A stretch of 64,000 bases of DNA from Candidatus Gastranaerophilales bacterium HUM_1 (GTDB lineage Bacteria; Cyanobacteriota; Vampirovibrionia; Gastranaerophilales; Gastranaerophilaceae). A program made the translations under genes and the position numbers. The DNA lies in contig DAAY01000003.1 in assembly GCA_002103105.1 (NCBI GenBank), positions 496,001 through 560,000 on the forward strand, given 5' to 3'. The notes below the pieces were generated by a model. It searched no databases. It worked only from the letters and a program-made list of their open reading frames with translations, and was not told the origin of the DNA. Within the stretch, counting starts at the first letter, position 1, and every line of letters begins with the position of its first letter. Of this stretch, positions 9,165 to 18,956 are shown one piece after another.

Positions 9165-12100
9165 AATTTCTATAATATTACCGATATATAATGTTGAAAA
9201 ATATTTAAAACGTTGTGTTGATAGCATTTTAAATCAAACAATTGAAGATATTGAAATAATTTTAGCAACAGATGGACCTGAATCTTGTGATAAAATTTGT
9301 GAAGAATATGTCACTAAAGACAATCGTGTGAAAATTGTTTCCCACCCAGGGAGTTATGGAAAAGCTTTTAATAAATCTTTTGAAATTGCAAATGGAGAAT
9401 ATATTGGCATTGTTGAAACCGATGATTGGTGTGATAATTCGATGTTTGAAAAATTGTATAATAAAGCAAAAGAAAATGATGCAGATGTTGTAAAATGTGG
9501 TTTTTATTTTGCTTATGATGATGAAAATAAAAACACTTTTGAAGTTTGGGATGAGTATAATGAAAATTTAGACATTTTTGAAAATCAAAAGTTTTTAGCT
9601 TCTCAACCATCTGTTTGGAGCTGTATTTATAAAAAAGATTTTCTAACTAAAAACAATATTAAAATGATAGAAGATAGAATGGCTTTTATTGATGCGCCTT
9701 TTCACTATGAAACACTGTATAAGGCTGATAAATATGTGTTATTAAAAGAACCATTGTATTATTATTATCAAGATAACGAAAATCAAACAGTAAGAAATGT
9801 TAAGCCTCTTGATGGTTTGAAAGCTGAAAAATACGCTTTAGACAAAATTAAAGAAAGCAATAATTTTGAAAAATTACAAAAAGGCTTCATTAATTCTACA
9901 TCCTTGCATTTATTGTGGAATTATAAAAGATTAAAATTTAAAGATAAGATTACTTTTTGGAAAAATGCAAGAGAATATGTAAAAACTTTGCCACTAGACA
10001 AGGAAAACTGTAAAGGGCTTGAAAAAGAGCAAAGAAAGCTTTTGTTAGATTTAAAGAAATATAATTTCTATTCAATGTTGATTATTAATTTAATAAAAAA
10101 TATATTGAGTTTTATATTCTCAATAAAAAATAAAGGTGGTAAAAAGGGTATATATAAGCAAATTACGATTTTTGGAATAAAATTGAAGTTTTTCCATAAA
10201 CCGTTTGGAAATCAATTTATTGATAAAAAATCAAATCAAAAACCACTCGTATCTGTGGTTATGCCTGTATATAATTCAGAAAAATACATAAAAGAAGCAA
10301 TAGATAGTATCCTCGCTCAAACTTATTCTAATTTTGAATTTATAATAGTCTATGACAAATCAACAGATAAAACCCTTGATATTATTAAATCTTATCAAGA
10401 TGAAAGAATAAAAATAATAAATGGTGATAATAAAGGGCTTGCGGCTGCTTTAAATAAAGGTATTTTATATTCAAAAGGTAAATACATCGCAAGAATGGAT
10501 TCTGATGATATTTCATTACCCAAAAGGTTTGAAAAACAAGTAGACTATCTTGAAAATAATCCTGAAATCTCTCTTCTTGGTTCTTGGCAAGAGCATTTTG
10601 GAAATGAAAATAATATACACAAACCTCAAGCAGAACCCGATTTTGCAAAAATGATGTTGGTTTTTGGATGTGACTTTTGTCATTCAACCGTGATGTTTAA
10701 TAGACTTGCTTTTATGCAAAATTTTCTATTGTATCCGACTAATTCAATTCAAGAAGATTATGAACTTTGGAGCAAGGCAATTGGTGTAATTAAAGCAGCT
10801 AACATTCCTGAAGTATTGGGCAGATACAGAGTTTCAGGTGAAAATATAACAAATAACAAAACCGACGAGCTTGATAGCTATGAAGCAAAAATAGCATTAA
10901 ATAACATTAAAAAATATTTTAAAATCAACTTGGATGATGAAAAATATTATTTAACTCAAAGAAGAAATAATCCGTATTGGCAAATGTCTAAAGACGATAG
11001 AATAGCTTATCAAAAAGAACTAAAGGATTTGTATTTGAAAATTGAAAAACAAAATAAAAAAATTAAATTCATAAATCCAAATAATATGCACGAAGCTCTA
11101 AAAAAATCTTGGCGATTGACTTGTGGGGATGAGAATTTTGTTTGTTCAAAATATGCTCCGCCTTATAGAGGTGATTTTGAAGAATTTATGTTTATGATGG
11201 AAAATGTATATATTTTAAAAATTGTTGAAAAAATCTTTTCAATAGCAACTTCAAATAATGGTACTCATAAGGTTTTGACGATTTTTGGACTTAAATTAAA
11301 GTGGAAAAGATGGACCAATAAGAAGAAAATTTTTCTTTTTGGCATTGCAACTCATAACAATATTGGAGATTCCGCAATTACAGAAGCAGAACTTTATTTT
11401 GCAAAAAAATATTTTAAGGATTACGAAATAATTGAAGTTCCATTATATGAATATGACAACTATATAGAATTGATAAAGAAAATATGCACAAAAGATGATA
11501 TGATTTGGACATCAGGTGGTGGTAATCTTGGGAATAGATATTTGTTTGAAGAAGAGCAAAGAAGAAAATTAGTAAATGATTTTAAAGATAATTCGATATT
11601 TATTTTTCCTCAATCTATATATTTTTCAGAAGATGAAAATGGTGCAAAAGAAATAAAAGCAAGTAATGCTGCTTATGAATCTCATAAATCGCTTTTGTTG
11701 TTTGCGAGAGATGAAAAAAGTTTGGATAATGCAAAAAAATATTTTCCAAATGTTGAATCTATGCTTTTTCCTGATATTGTTTGTTTAAAAAGATATGAAA
11801 AAAAAATCAAAAGAAAAGATATTTTGGTATGCATTAGAGATGTTGATGATGAAAGCGGTTTAACGCAAGAACAATACGATTTGCTATTCAAATACATAAA
11901 AACTTTAAATGCAAAGATAGATTATACAAAAAATCTTCATTCGGCCGATATACATCCAAGTATAAGAAAAAAAGTCGTAGAAAAGCAACTTGAAAATTTT
12001 GCAAAACATAAGTTTGTTATAACAGACAGACTCCACGGGCTGATTTTTTCATATATTACAAATACACCTGTTATTGTGATTAAGTCTTTAGATCATAAAA

Positions 12101-12291
12101 TCCCCGAATTTATGAAATTCTTAAATGGCTGGGATGGGGCAATTTATATTGGTGACAATATTGAAGAATTTAATGATGCTGTAAATAAAATAGCTTCTCT
12201 TAAAAGCAAAAAATATCCAAATTTGAATGAGTATTTTGATAAAATGGCTAGAATTATTGAGCAAAAGAAAGGAAAAAATAGTGATAGATAA
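9151..12291 (+). CDS. Three-domain enzyme: GT2 - GT2 - polysaccharide pyruvyltransferase
   Basis: 1046 residues in one open frame. Residues 1 to about 240 form a GT2 domain with the E(T)DDW signature, paralogous to 691 and 5597. The recurring motif (FIFSIKNKGG...ITIFGIKLKF) lies at about 316-350. A second GT2 domain covers about 365-600 (VSVVMPVYNSEKYIKEA, ARMDSDD). A second copy of the motif (IFSIATSNNGTHKVLTIFG) lies at about 690-718. Residues about 724-1020 are a polysaccharide pyruvyltransferase (PF04230-like: NIGDSAITEAEL, TSGGGNLGNRY, ITDRLHGLIFSYI). The protein could add two sugars and place a pyruvate ketal, giving a negatively charged glycan. The motif sits exactly at the domain borders. 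Confidence 0.87.
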   Translation: MQMSKISIILPIYNVEKYLKRCVDSILNQTIEDIEIILATDGPESCDKICEEYVTKDNRVKIVSHPGSYGKAFNKSFEIANGEYIGIVETDDWCDNSMFEKLYNKAKENDADVVKCGFYFAYDDENKNTFEVWDEYNENLDIFENQKFLASQPSVWSCIYKKDFLTKNNIKMIEDRMAFIDAPFHYETLYKADKYVLLKEPLYYYYQDNENQTVRNVKPLDGLKAEKYALDKIKESNNFEKLQKGFINSTSLHLLWNYKRLKFKDKITFWKNAREYVKTLPLDKENCKGLEKEQRKLLLDLKKYNFYSMLIINLIKNILSFIFSIKNKGGKKGIYKQITIFGIKLKFFHKPFGNQFIDKKSNQKPLVSVVMPVYNSEKYIKEAIDSILAQTYSNFEFIIVYDKSTDKTLDIIKSYQDERIKIINGDNKGLAAALNKGILYSKGKYIARMDSDDISLPKRFEKQVDYLENNPEISLLGSWQEHFGNENNIHKPQAEPDFAKMMLVFGCDFCHSTVMFNRLAFMQNFLLYPTNSIQEDYELWSKAIGVIKAANIPEVLGRYRVSGENITNNKTDELDSYEAKIALNNIKKYFKINLDDEKYYLTQRRNNPYWQMSKDDRIAYQKELKDLYLKIEKQNKKIKFINPNNMHEALKKSWRLTCGDENFVCSKYAPPYRGDFEEFMFMMENVYILKIVEKIFSIATSNNGTHKVLTIFGLKLKWKRWTNKKKIFLFGIATHNNIGDSAITEAELYFAKKYFKDYEIIEVPLYEYDNYIELIKKICTKDDMIWTSGGGNLGNRYLFEEEQRRKLVNDFKDNSIFIFPQSIYFSEDENGAKEIKASNAAYESHKSLLLFARDEKSLDNAKKYFPNVESMLFPDIVCLKRYEKKIKRKDILVCIRDVDDESGLTQEQYDLLFKYIKTLNAKIDYTKNLHSADIHPSIRKKVVEKQLENFAKHKFVITDRLHGLIFSYITNTPVIVIKSLDHKIPEFMKFLNGWDGAIYIGDNIEEFNDAVNKIASLKSKKYPNLNEYFDKMARIIEQKKGKNSDR

Positions 12292-13447
12292 TTATATAAA
12301 ATATATAGATTGTTTTTTACCATATAAACGTTGTAATTTGAATTGTTCTTATTGTTATGTTGAAGGAAAAAATAATAAAGATATAGAAGTAGAGCCTTTA
12401 AAGTATTCTGTTGAATATATGGTAAAAGCTTTGTCAAAAGAAAGAATAGGCGGAAAAGCAATTATTAATTTGTGTTCCGATGGGGAAACTTTGCTTCATA
12501 AAAATGTTTTTGATTTAACTAAGGAATTATTAAAACAAGGACACTGCGTTTCAATCGTTTCAAATGGTACTATGAGTGATAGAATAGACAAGTTTTTAGG
12601 GCTTGATGAGGAATATTTATCCAGATTATTTTTTAAATTTTCATTTCATTATTTGGAGTTAAAAAATAAAAAACTTCTTGATGTATTTGCAAATAATATA
12701 AAAAAGGTAGTAAATTCACCAGCAAGCTTTACAATAGAAATGGGAGCTTCTGATGATTATATTCCATATATTGATGAAATATGCAAATTTTCACTTGAGC
12801 ATTTTAAAGCGCTTCCACATTTAACTTTATTAAGAGATAATGATAATAGTGAAATTTTGATGACATCTTTGAGTAACGATGAATATATAAAAACTTGGTC
12901 AGTTTTTAATTCGGGTTTATTTGATATTAGACTAAAATATTGGAATGTTAAGTCAAACACTGGTTATTGTTATGCTGGATATTTTACAAATACTTTAGAT
13001 ATGCAAGAAGGTATTTTAAGACAGTGCTATTTGAGTAATCCTCCATTTGAAAAAAACATATTTGATAATTATAATGAAGAATTTCCAATTGTTCCGATTG
13101 GCACAAAATGTCCTGCAATTCACTGCAGATTATGTCATGCTTTTTTAGCTTTTGGAGATAAACCAGAATTAAAAACACCAACTTACGAATCGGTTCGCAA
13201 TAGAATATGTACGGATGGTAGCGAATGGTTAAAACCAACCATAAAAAATATCTTCAAATTAAAATTTTATGAAACAAATGAGAATTATAAAAATGTAAGA
13301 AAAATGTATCCAAATGGATATGAATGTGAAAGAAAAAATATTTTTGACAAATTGTTTTCAATAAAAACAAGATATGTAAATAATTCAAATAGAAGAATAA
13401 TAACTATTTTGGGTGTGAAAATAAAGTTAAAAATTAAAGACAACTAA
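12281..13447 (+). CDS. Radical SAM protein with SPASM-like Cys-rich C-terminus
   Basis: The start is taken at GTG 12281, with AAAGGA seven bases upstream. An in-frame ATG at 12227 would overlap the previous gene by 65 bases. The 388-residue protein has CNLNCSYC, placing the cluster-binding cysteines at C18, C22 and C25. LCSDGETLLH resembles the GGE region, and late cysteines (GILRQCYLS, KCPAIHCRLCHAF) suggest an auxiliary Fe-S site as in SPASM enzymes. It ends with the locus motif (LFSIKT...RRIITILGVKIKLK). Its place inside a glycan operon suggests a radical step on a sugar or on a small protein; the substrate is unknown. Confidence 0.85.
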   Translation: MIDNYIKYIDCFLPYKRCNLNCSYCYVEGKNNKDIEVEPLKYSVEYMVKALSKERIGGKAIINLCSDGETLLHKNVFDLTKELLKQGHCVSIVSNGTMSDRIDKFLGLDEEYLSRLFFKFSFHYLELKNKKLLDVFANNIKKVVNSPASFTIEMGASDDYIPYIDEICKFSLEHFKALPHLTLLRDNDNSEILMTSLSNDEYIKTWSVFNSGLFDIRLKYWNVKSNTGYCYAGYFTNTLDMQEGILRQCYLSNPPFEKNIFDNYNEEFPIVPIGTKCPAIHCRLCHAFLAFGDKPELKTPTYESVRNRICTDGSEWLKPTIKNIFKLKFYETNENYKNVRKMYPNGYECERKNIFDKLFSIKTRYVNNSNRRIITILGVKIKLKIKDN

Positions 13448-13456
13448 GAGGAAGAT

Positions 13457-16132
13457 ATGTCAATACCTATTTTATATTTGCCAACAAATGAAACTTTTGA
13501 AACTATGCTTATATCAATAGCAAGCTTGATTCAAAATAACAGCGAAAAAGAGTTCAAGCTTGTTTTGGGTTTGGATAGTTCTTTTGATGAAGAAAATATC
13601 GCAAAAATCAAGACAATATGTTCAAAGCATAGCCAAATTAAAGAAATTGTTATTCATAAAATTGATGAAAGCAAATATATGCATTTTGAAAATAATCGAA
13701 AATTAGTTTTGACATCAAGACTGTATATTTTTGATTGTGCTGAATTATTTAAAGAAAAATTCATATATTTTGCAGAACAAACGATAATAACGGGCGACAT
13801 AAATGAATTATATAATATCGATATAATAGACTATGTTTGCGCTGTAGCTGAATATATTGATTCTAAGACTTTAATTAGGGAATTTGATTTAAAAAATAAA
13901 ATAATTTTTTCAACAAATATGCTTTTGGTTAATCCTGTTAAGTGGAAAGAAGAAAAAATCAGCAATAAATTTTTTGCAAAAGAATTTATGAAAAATTACA
14001 AAAATACTGAACCTATTAAAAATTGGTTGTTTTTTAATCTTCTAATCGATAATTATAAATTGCTTACTTGTAATTTCGATTATGCTGAAGAGTGGCGACG
14101 AGCTAAAAATCAACCTTTGACTTGTTCCGTTCAAAACAAAAAAGAATACAACGAATTTTTAGCGCATGTTAAAACACCTCTTGTTGTTTGCGTTGGAAAT
14201 CCGCTCAATTCTAATGAACTCGGCAACAGAAACAGCTATCTTTCTCTTTGGTGGAAATATGCTGAGCAAACGCCGATTTATAAAGATATAAAAGAGTTTA
14301 GACAATTAAATAAATACAAATTGCAAGCAACATCGGCTCAAAATTCCTTTAAATATTCTTGGCTTTTATCTCGTATATTCCCATATATAAAACCATATTG
14401 GTTCAGAATTCTTTTAGGATTTGCAATTGCAATTCCTCTAGGTTTGTTAGATGGGGTAACAGCATTTGCTCTAAAACCATACATGGACTATGTTGTAGGA
14501 GGAAAAGCCTTTGCATACAGCTGGCATGGGTTGAATTTATCTATATCAAGTTTGCAAATGGCATTTATTATTCCAGCTGGTGTAATCCTATTTGCAATTA
14601 TACAGGGAGTTCTTCGTTATTTGAATGGGTATTTGTCAACTTGGACATCTCAAAGAATTACTAACGATGTTAAATTTGACTTATTTGAAAGACTAATTCA
14701 CATGCACCCGCAATTTTTTGATGAAAATTCCTCTGGTGTAATTATTCAAAGATATATGGGCGATCCCGCAACAGCTTCTGCTGGTATTGTTGACCAAATC
14801 AAAACAATTACAACAAGTTTATTTGGGGCATTAGGTCTTATTGCTGTAATGATTTATAGCTCTTGGAAACTTGCTTTTGTTGGTGTAGTTGTTTTGTGTA
14901 TTGCATTTTTGCCAGTTGCATTGATTAGACGTCGTATAAAAGATGCTTCTAATAAGAATATGGTTATTGGTGGTAAAATTACAACAAATATTAACGAAAC
15001 TTATTCTGGTAATAAAGTGATGGCCGCTTATGGTTTGCAAGATAGACAAAATGAGTATTTTAAAGACCAAACTTGGAAATCATTTAATATCAACATGTCA
15101 TTATACAAACGTGCAGGTTGGATGTCCCCAATGATGTATTTAATTGCATCAATCGGTATTGCTATCGTTTTAGGTTATGGAACATATTTAATTAACACTG
15201 GTCATATGACTGCTGGTGCATTTGCTTCATTTGTAACATCGTTATTACTTTTGTATAAACCAGTAAAAACTTTGGGTAATACTTTAACAGGGATTCAAAA
15301 TATATTTGTTGCGATGGGTCGTGTATTTGAATTGTTTGATTTAGAACCAAAGATTAAAGATTCAGAAAACGCAGTTGAATTGAAAGGTTTTGAAAAAGAA
15401 ATTCAATTTAAGGATGTGTATTTTGAATATGTACCAAATCAACCAGTATTAAAGGATATAAATTTAACAATTCCAAAGAATGAAACACTTGCGATTGTTG
15501 GTAATTCAGGTGGTGGGAAATCAACATTAGTAAATTTATTACCAAGATTTTATGATATTAAATCTGGTTCTATTACTATTGATGGAAAAGATATAAAAGA
15601 TTTTACGATTAAATCTTTGCGTCATAATATTTCAATGGTATTCCAAGATAATTTCTTATACACAGGAACGATTAAAGAAAATATAATGATGGGAAATCCA
15701 GATGCAACGACTGAAGAATTGATGGCAGCAATAAAATCTGCTCACTTGGAAGATATGATTCAAGAGTTGCCAGAAGGGCTTGAAACAGAGCTTGGCGAAA
15801 GAGGTTTGACTCTATCTGGTGGTCAAAGACAACGTGTTGCGATTGCAAGAGCAATGCTTAGAAATGCTCCAATTGTTATCTTGGACGAGGCAACTTCAGC
15901 TCTTGATAACGAATCAGAAGCAATCGTACAAAAAGCAATGGATAACTTGATGCAAAATAAGACTGTATTTGTAATTGCACACAGATTATCTACAATCAAA
16001 AATGCAAACAGAATTGCAGTAATCAATGAAGGGGAACTTGTAGAACTTGGTACTCACGAAGAGCTTATGGCAATAGAAAATGGTGAGTATAAACACCTTT
16101 ACGAAATGCAATTCAGAACACAAGAAAATTAA
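13457..16132 (+). CDS. GT8-like domain fused to an MsbA-type ABC exporter
   Basis: 891 residues. Residues 1 to about 290 follow the family 8 glycosyltransferase pattern, including TGDINELYNIDI and SLWWKYAEQTPIY. The catalytic DxD strand is altered: FAEQT at 105-109 stands where active enzymes have a LDxDT-type sequence, and the C-terminal HxGxxKPW motif reads VGNPLN. Residues about 296-640 are six-helix ABC transporter membrane segments. The ATPase follows, with Walker A GNSGGGKST near 681, signature LSGGQRQR near 786 and Walker B IVILDEATSAL near 806. The half-transporter would act as a dimer and flip a lipid-linked glycan. No start with a ribosome site was seen at the junction. SD AGAGGAAG precedes the first ATG. 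Confidence 0.88.
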   Translation: MSIPILYLPTNETFETMLISIASLIQNNSEKEFKLVLGLDSSFDEENIAKIKTICSKHSQIKEIVIHKIDESKYMHFENNRKLVLTSRLYIFDCAELFKEKFIYFAEQTIITGDINELYNIDIIDYVCAVAEYIDSKTLIREFDLKNKIIFSTNMLLVNPVKWKEEKISNKFFAKEFMKNYKNTEPIKNWLFFNLLIDNYKLLTCNFDYAEEWRRAKNQPLTCSVQNKKEYNEFLAHVKTPLVVCVGNPLNSNELGNRNSYLSLWWKYAEQTPIYKDIKEFRQLNKYKLQATSAQNSFKYSWLLSRIFPYIKPYWFRILLGFAIAIPLGLLDGVTAFALKPYMDYVVGGKAFAYSWHGLNLSISSLQMAFIIPAGVILFAIIQGVLRYLNGYLSTWTSQRITNDVKFDLFERLIHMHPQFFDENSSGVIIQRYMGDPATASAGIVDQIKTITTSLFGALGLIAVMIYSSWKLAFVGVVVLCIAFLPVALIRRRIKDASNKNMVIGGKITTNINETYSGNKVMAAYGLQDRQNEYFKDQTWKSFNINMSLYKRAGWMSPMMYLIASIGIAIVLGYGTYLINTGHMTAGAFASFVTSLLLLYKPVKTLGNTLTGIQNIFVAMGRVFELFDLEPKIKDSENAVELKGFEKEIQFKDVYFEYVPNQPVLKDINLTIPKNETLAIVGNSGGGKSTLVNLLPRFYDIKSGSITIDGKDIKDFTIKSLRHNISMVFQDNFLYTGTIKENIMMGNPDATTEELMAAIKSAHLEDMIQELPEGLETELGERGLTLSGGQRQRVAIARAMLRNAPIVILDEATSALDNESEAIVQKAMDNLMQNKTVFVIAHRLSTIKNANRIAVINEGELVELGTHEELMAIENGEYKHLYEMQFRTQEN

Positions 16133-16150
16133 AATAAACAGGAGAAATTA

Positions 16151-17464
16151 ATGAACTACACAATTTTAGGTGGTGGATTATCTGCCATATCATTAGCTTA
16201 TTACTTGCAAGAAAACAAAAATATAGATGAAATTCATATTTTAGAAAAAGATGATGTTTTAGGTGGTATTTGCCGTACTTATGTTAAAGATGGCATTGAA
16301 TATGACGTTGGACCTCATATTATTTTTTCAAAGGATAAAGAAATTTTAGATTTAATGAATAATCTTTTGGGTGAAAACAATGAAAAACATCGTCGCTCAA
16401 ATAGAATTCTTCACAAAAAAAGATTTGTACAATATCCATTTGAAAATGATTTATCAAAACTTCCTAAAGAAGATATTGATTATTGTGTAAACGGTTTTTT
16501 ACACAACCCGTATGAAAATTATGATGCAAAAAATATGCTTCAATTTTTCTTAAAAACATTTGGCGAGGGTATTACTAATACTTATTTAAGACCATATAAC
16601 GAAAAAATTTGGAAATTCGATCCTAGTTTTATGGATACACAAATGGTTGAAAGAATACCAAAACCTCCAAAAGAAGATATCCTGAGAAGTGCAAATGGAG
16701 AAACAATTGATGGTTATTTGCATCAATTATATTTTACTTATCCAAAACAAGGTGGAACAGAGGCTCTAATTAAAGCATTTATTTCAAAATTAGGCGATAA
16801 AGTAAAAATTCATACAGATAATAAAGTGTTAAAAGTAAAAAAACAAGATGAAAAATTTGTAGTTACAACATCAGAAAAAGAATATCTATGCGACAAGGTT
16901 GTATCTACAATGCCTGCAAATGAGTTTTGCCATATCTATGAAGATGCAAATAAACCACAAGAAATTTTAAATATTGCAGATAATCTTCGTTATAACTCAA
17001 TTGCTATTTGTATCGTAAATGTGAACAAAGATTATGCTGGAGATAATTATGCTTTTATGGTTGCTGACAAAAATGTCAAATTCCATAGAATTTCAAAATT
17101 AGATTTTATGGGTGAACATTATCATATAGATGGTACTGCAACATATATGGCAGAAATTACTTATAGAAAAAATGATTTAAACGATAAGGCGTCTGATGAA
17201 GAATTAACTCAAAAAGTTATTGAAGGTTTAGAAACAATAGGATTTATTGAATCTAAAGATGATGTCAACTTCACTGATTTAAAACGTTTTGAATATGCTT
17301 ATGTAATATATGACTTAAAGCACAGACAAAATATGGATGCGATAAAAGAATATTTTGTATCACAAGGTATTTATTTGAATGGACGTTTTGGATCTTTTGA
17401 ATACTTAAACATGGATGCAATAATTCGACAATCAGAAAAATTGGCAAAAAATATTAAAGAATAG
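16151..17464 (+). CDS. FAD-dependent oxidoreductase (protoporphyrinogen oxidase / UDP-galactopyranose mutase-like)
   Basis: 437 residues. The N-terminal dinucleotide motif LGGGLSAISLAYYL and the following ILEKDDVLGGICRT are the FAD-binding signature of the amine-oxidase/NAD(P)-binding_8 superfamily. DVGPHIIF and the late GRFGSFEYLNMDAII are typical of members encoded in polysaccharide loci. It could be a sugar-nucleotide mutase or dehydrogenase, but the chain does not clearly show UDP-galactopyranose mutase motifs, so only the superfamily is claimed. SD AGGAGAAATTA precedes the ATG. It is the last intact gene of the glycan operon and is followed by a decayed acyltransferase. Confidence 0.8.
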   Translation: MNYTILGGGLSAISLAYYLQENKNIDEIHILEKDDVLGGICRTYVKDGIEYDVGPHIIFSKDKEILDLMNNLLGENNEKHRRSNRILHKKRFVQYPFENDLSKLPKEDIDYCVNGFLHNPYENYDAKNMLQFFLKTFGEGITNTYLRPYNEKIWKFDPSFMDTQMVERIPKPPKEDILRSANGETIDGYLHQLYFTYPKQGGTEALIKAFISKLGDKVKIHTDNKVLKVKKQDEKFVVTTSEKEYLCDKVVSTMPANEFCHIYEDANKPQEILNIADNLRYNSIAICIVNVNKDYAGDNYAFMVADKNVKFHRISKLDFMGEHYHIDGTATYMAEITYRKNDLNDKASDEELTQKVIEGLETIGFIESKDDVNFTDLKRFEYAYVIYDLKHRQNMDAIKEYFVSQGIYLNGRFGSFEYLNMDAIIRQSEKLAKNIKE

Positions 17465-17479
17465 GAAAATTTAAATAAT

Positions 17480-18124
17480 TTGAGTTATCAAACAAAAGAG
17501 CAAAAACATACGTACCAATAATATCAACAGCACTATATTTTCTATTTAGAATATGGGAGTTTTTAAAAGTGAAAACTATCCTGCAAATGATAAAAAAGTT
17601 ATTTTTGCTCTTTGGCATCACGACCAATTATGTCTTGATGGAATTCCAAATAGAGATAAATTAAATATTTTAATTAGCAAGTCTATTGATGGTGAAATAA
17701 TAGCAAGAGTCGTTGAACGAATGGGTTTCAAAACTGTTCGAGGTTCACAAAATAGATGGTGGAAAGATAAAGGTGGCAAAGAGGCAACTTTTGAATTGAT
17801 TTTACGTTTAAATAATGGTGAGAATATTGCAGTTACAGTTGATGGTCCTAGTGGTCCATTACATCAAGTTAAAATGGAGTAATCAAAATAGCAAAATTAA
17901 CAGGTACACCAATAATTCCTGTTGTTCGGCATTCTGATAGTAGATTTTTAGGTTCATTACCGACTTGGGATAAATTAAAAATACCGTTGTGGTTTCTCAA
18001 ATCAACTAATATCTATGGAGATCCAATTTATGTTCCAAAAACTACAGCAAAAGAAGAAGAAAACATAATTAAAGAACAATTAAAAAAAGTATTTTACAAA
18101 TTAAACATGTCATTGATAAGATAG
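17480..18124 (+). pseudogene. DUF374 (lysophospholipid acyltransferase-like) gene broken by three frameshifts
   Basis: The coding signal passes through three frames. TTG 17480 reads LSYQTKEQK. A second frame reads TYVPIISTALYFLFRIWEFLK. A third (17553-17882) reads VIFALWHHDQL...VTVDGPSGP. Finally another frame reads NGVIKIAKLTGTPIIPVV...YGDPIYVP to a stop at 18124. In order these make a normal DUF374 (PF04028) protein, a membrane acyltransferase-like family with an HxxxxD-type site (here H-H-D-Q). Each break sits at a short A-run (about 17502-17506, 17565-17568, 17871-17874), and one extra A at each would restore the frame. It follows the oxidoreductase by 15 bases. Real decay is more likely than sequencing error, because much longer neighbouring genes are intact. 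Confidence 0.75.
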
Positions 18125-18138
18125 GAGATAAATCTAAT

Positions 18139-18945
18139 ATGCTAGAACCAGAAATTATAAAGCTAAAAGAAAATTTTAAAAACCTAATAGATCAGAATTT
18201 AGATGAGTCTGTCTATCAAAATTTTTTAGAAAAACATACTCAATTTATTCCTACGAGAACATTTGAATTAAACCATGGGGTTCATTGTGGTATAATTTTT
18301 AAGAAATTACACATTGGTACTCAATATATTTCTGATTTCTTTTTTATTACTAAAAGTTCTGCTGAATGGCGATTAGTATTTATTGAACTAGAAAAGCCAA
18401 ATTCAAAATTTTTCAATAAAGATGAAACAATAACAACGGACTTAAATAAAGGAATTAAGCAAGTAAACCAATGGAGAACATATTTAAATGAACCAAATAA
18501 TCTTGCTTCCTTTATAAATCAACCTGCTGTAAATAAATTATTATCAACACATCCAGGTTTCGTAAATAATCCTAAAAATTGTTATTATATTTTAGTTACA
18601 GGTAGAAGAGATGATATAAAAAATAGAAACTTGTTATCACAATATACACACCATAATTTTTACATTATGACTTATGATTCATTGTATGAAGCAATATCAT
18701 TTAGTCCTGAATATTATTTAGGTTCAGAAAAAGGACAGAACATTATTGTTAAAAATGAACATATGATAGAACACAATACAACATTATTTGTATATCCTGC
18801 AAATTGTGATAATATTCGTATAAATCAGAATTTATATGATGAATTAGTAAAATACTGTGGTGATAAAACTGAGGGCTTCCTTGCTAAATTGGGAGATAAT
18901 ACTGGTGAAAAATTGCAACAATTAAAGGGTAATATTATTAGATAA
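18139..18945 (+). CDS. sduA: Shedu-type (DUF4263) nuclease, probable anti-phage defence protein
   Basis: A 268-residue protein. SDFFFI (D66), VFIELEKP (E83, E85, K86) and IKQVNQWRTYL form the core of the DUF4263/Shedu C-terminal nuclease, a PD-(D/E)XK relative. Shedu proteins are single-gene defence systems in other bacteria. The N-terminus (about 1-55) is short and has no other recognised domain. SD ATAGGAGAT lies upstream. It is flanked by a decayed acyltransferase gene and followed after 11 bases by a membrane protein gene that may be its partner. Family assignment is good. A defence role here is inferred from the family. Confidence 0.78.
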   Translation: MLEPEIIKLKENFKNLIDQNLDESVYQNFLEKHTQFIPTRTFELNHGVHCGIIFKKLHIGTQYISDFFFITKSSAEWRLVFIELEKPNSKFFNKDETITTDLNKGIKQVNQWRTYLNEPNNLASFINQPAVNKLLSTHPGFVNNPKNCYYILVTGRRDDIKNRNLLSQYTHHNFYIMTYDSLYEAISFSPEYYLGSEKGQNIIVKNEHMIEHNTTLFVYPANCDNIRINQNLYDELVKYCGDKTEGFLAKLGDNTGEKLQQLKGNIIR

Positions 18946-18956
18946 GAAAATTAATT

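Noticed and set aside
14359..14664. A possible separate start for the ABC transporter inside the 13457 gene
   Set aside because: The ATG at 14359 is in another frame, and the only in-frame alternative near the junction is a TTG near 14321 without a ribosome site, so the fusion stands.
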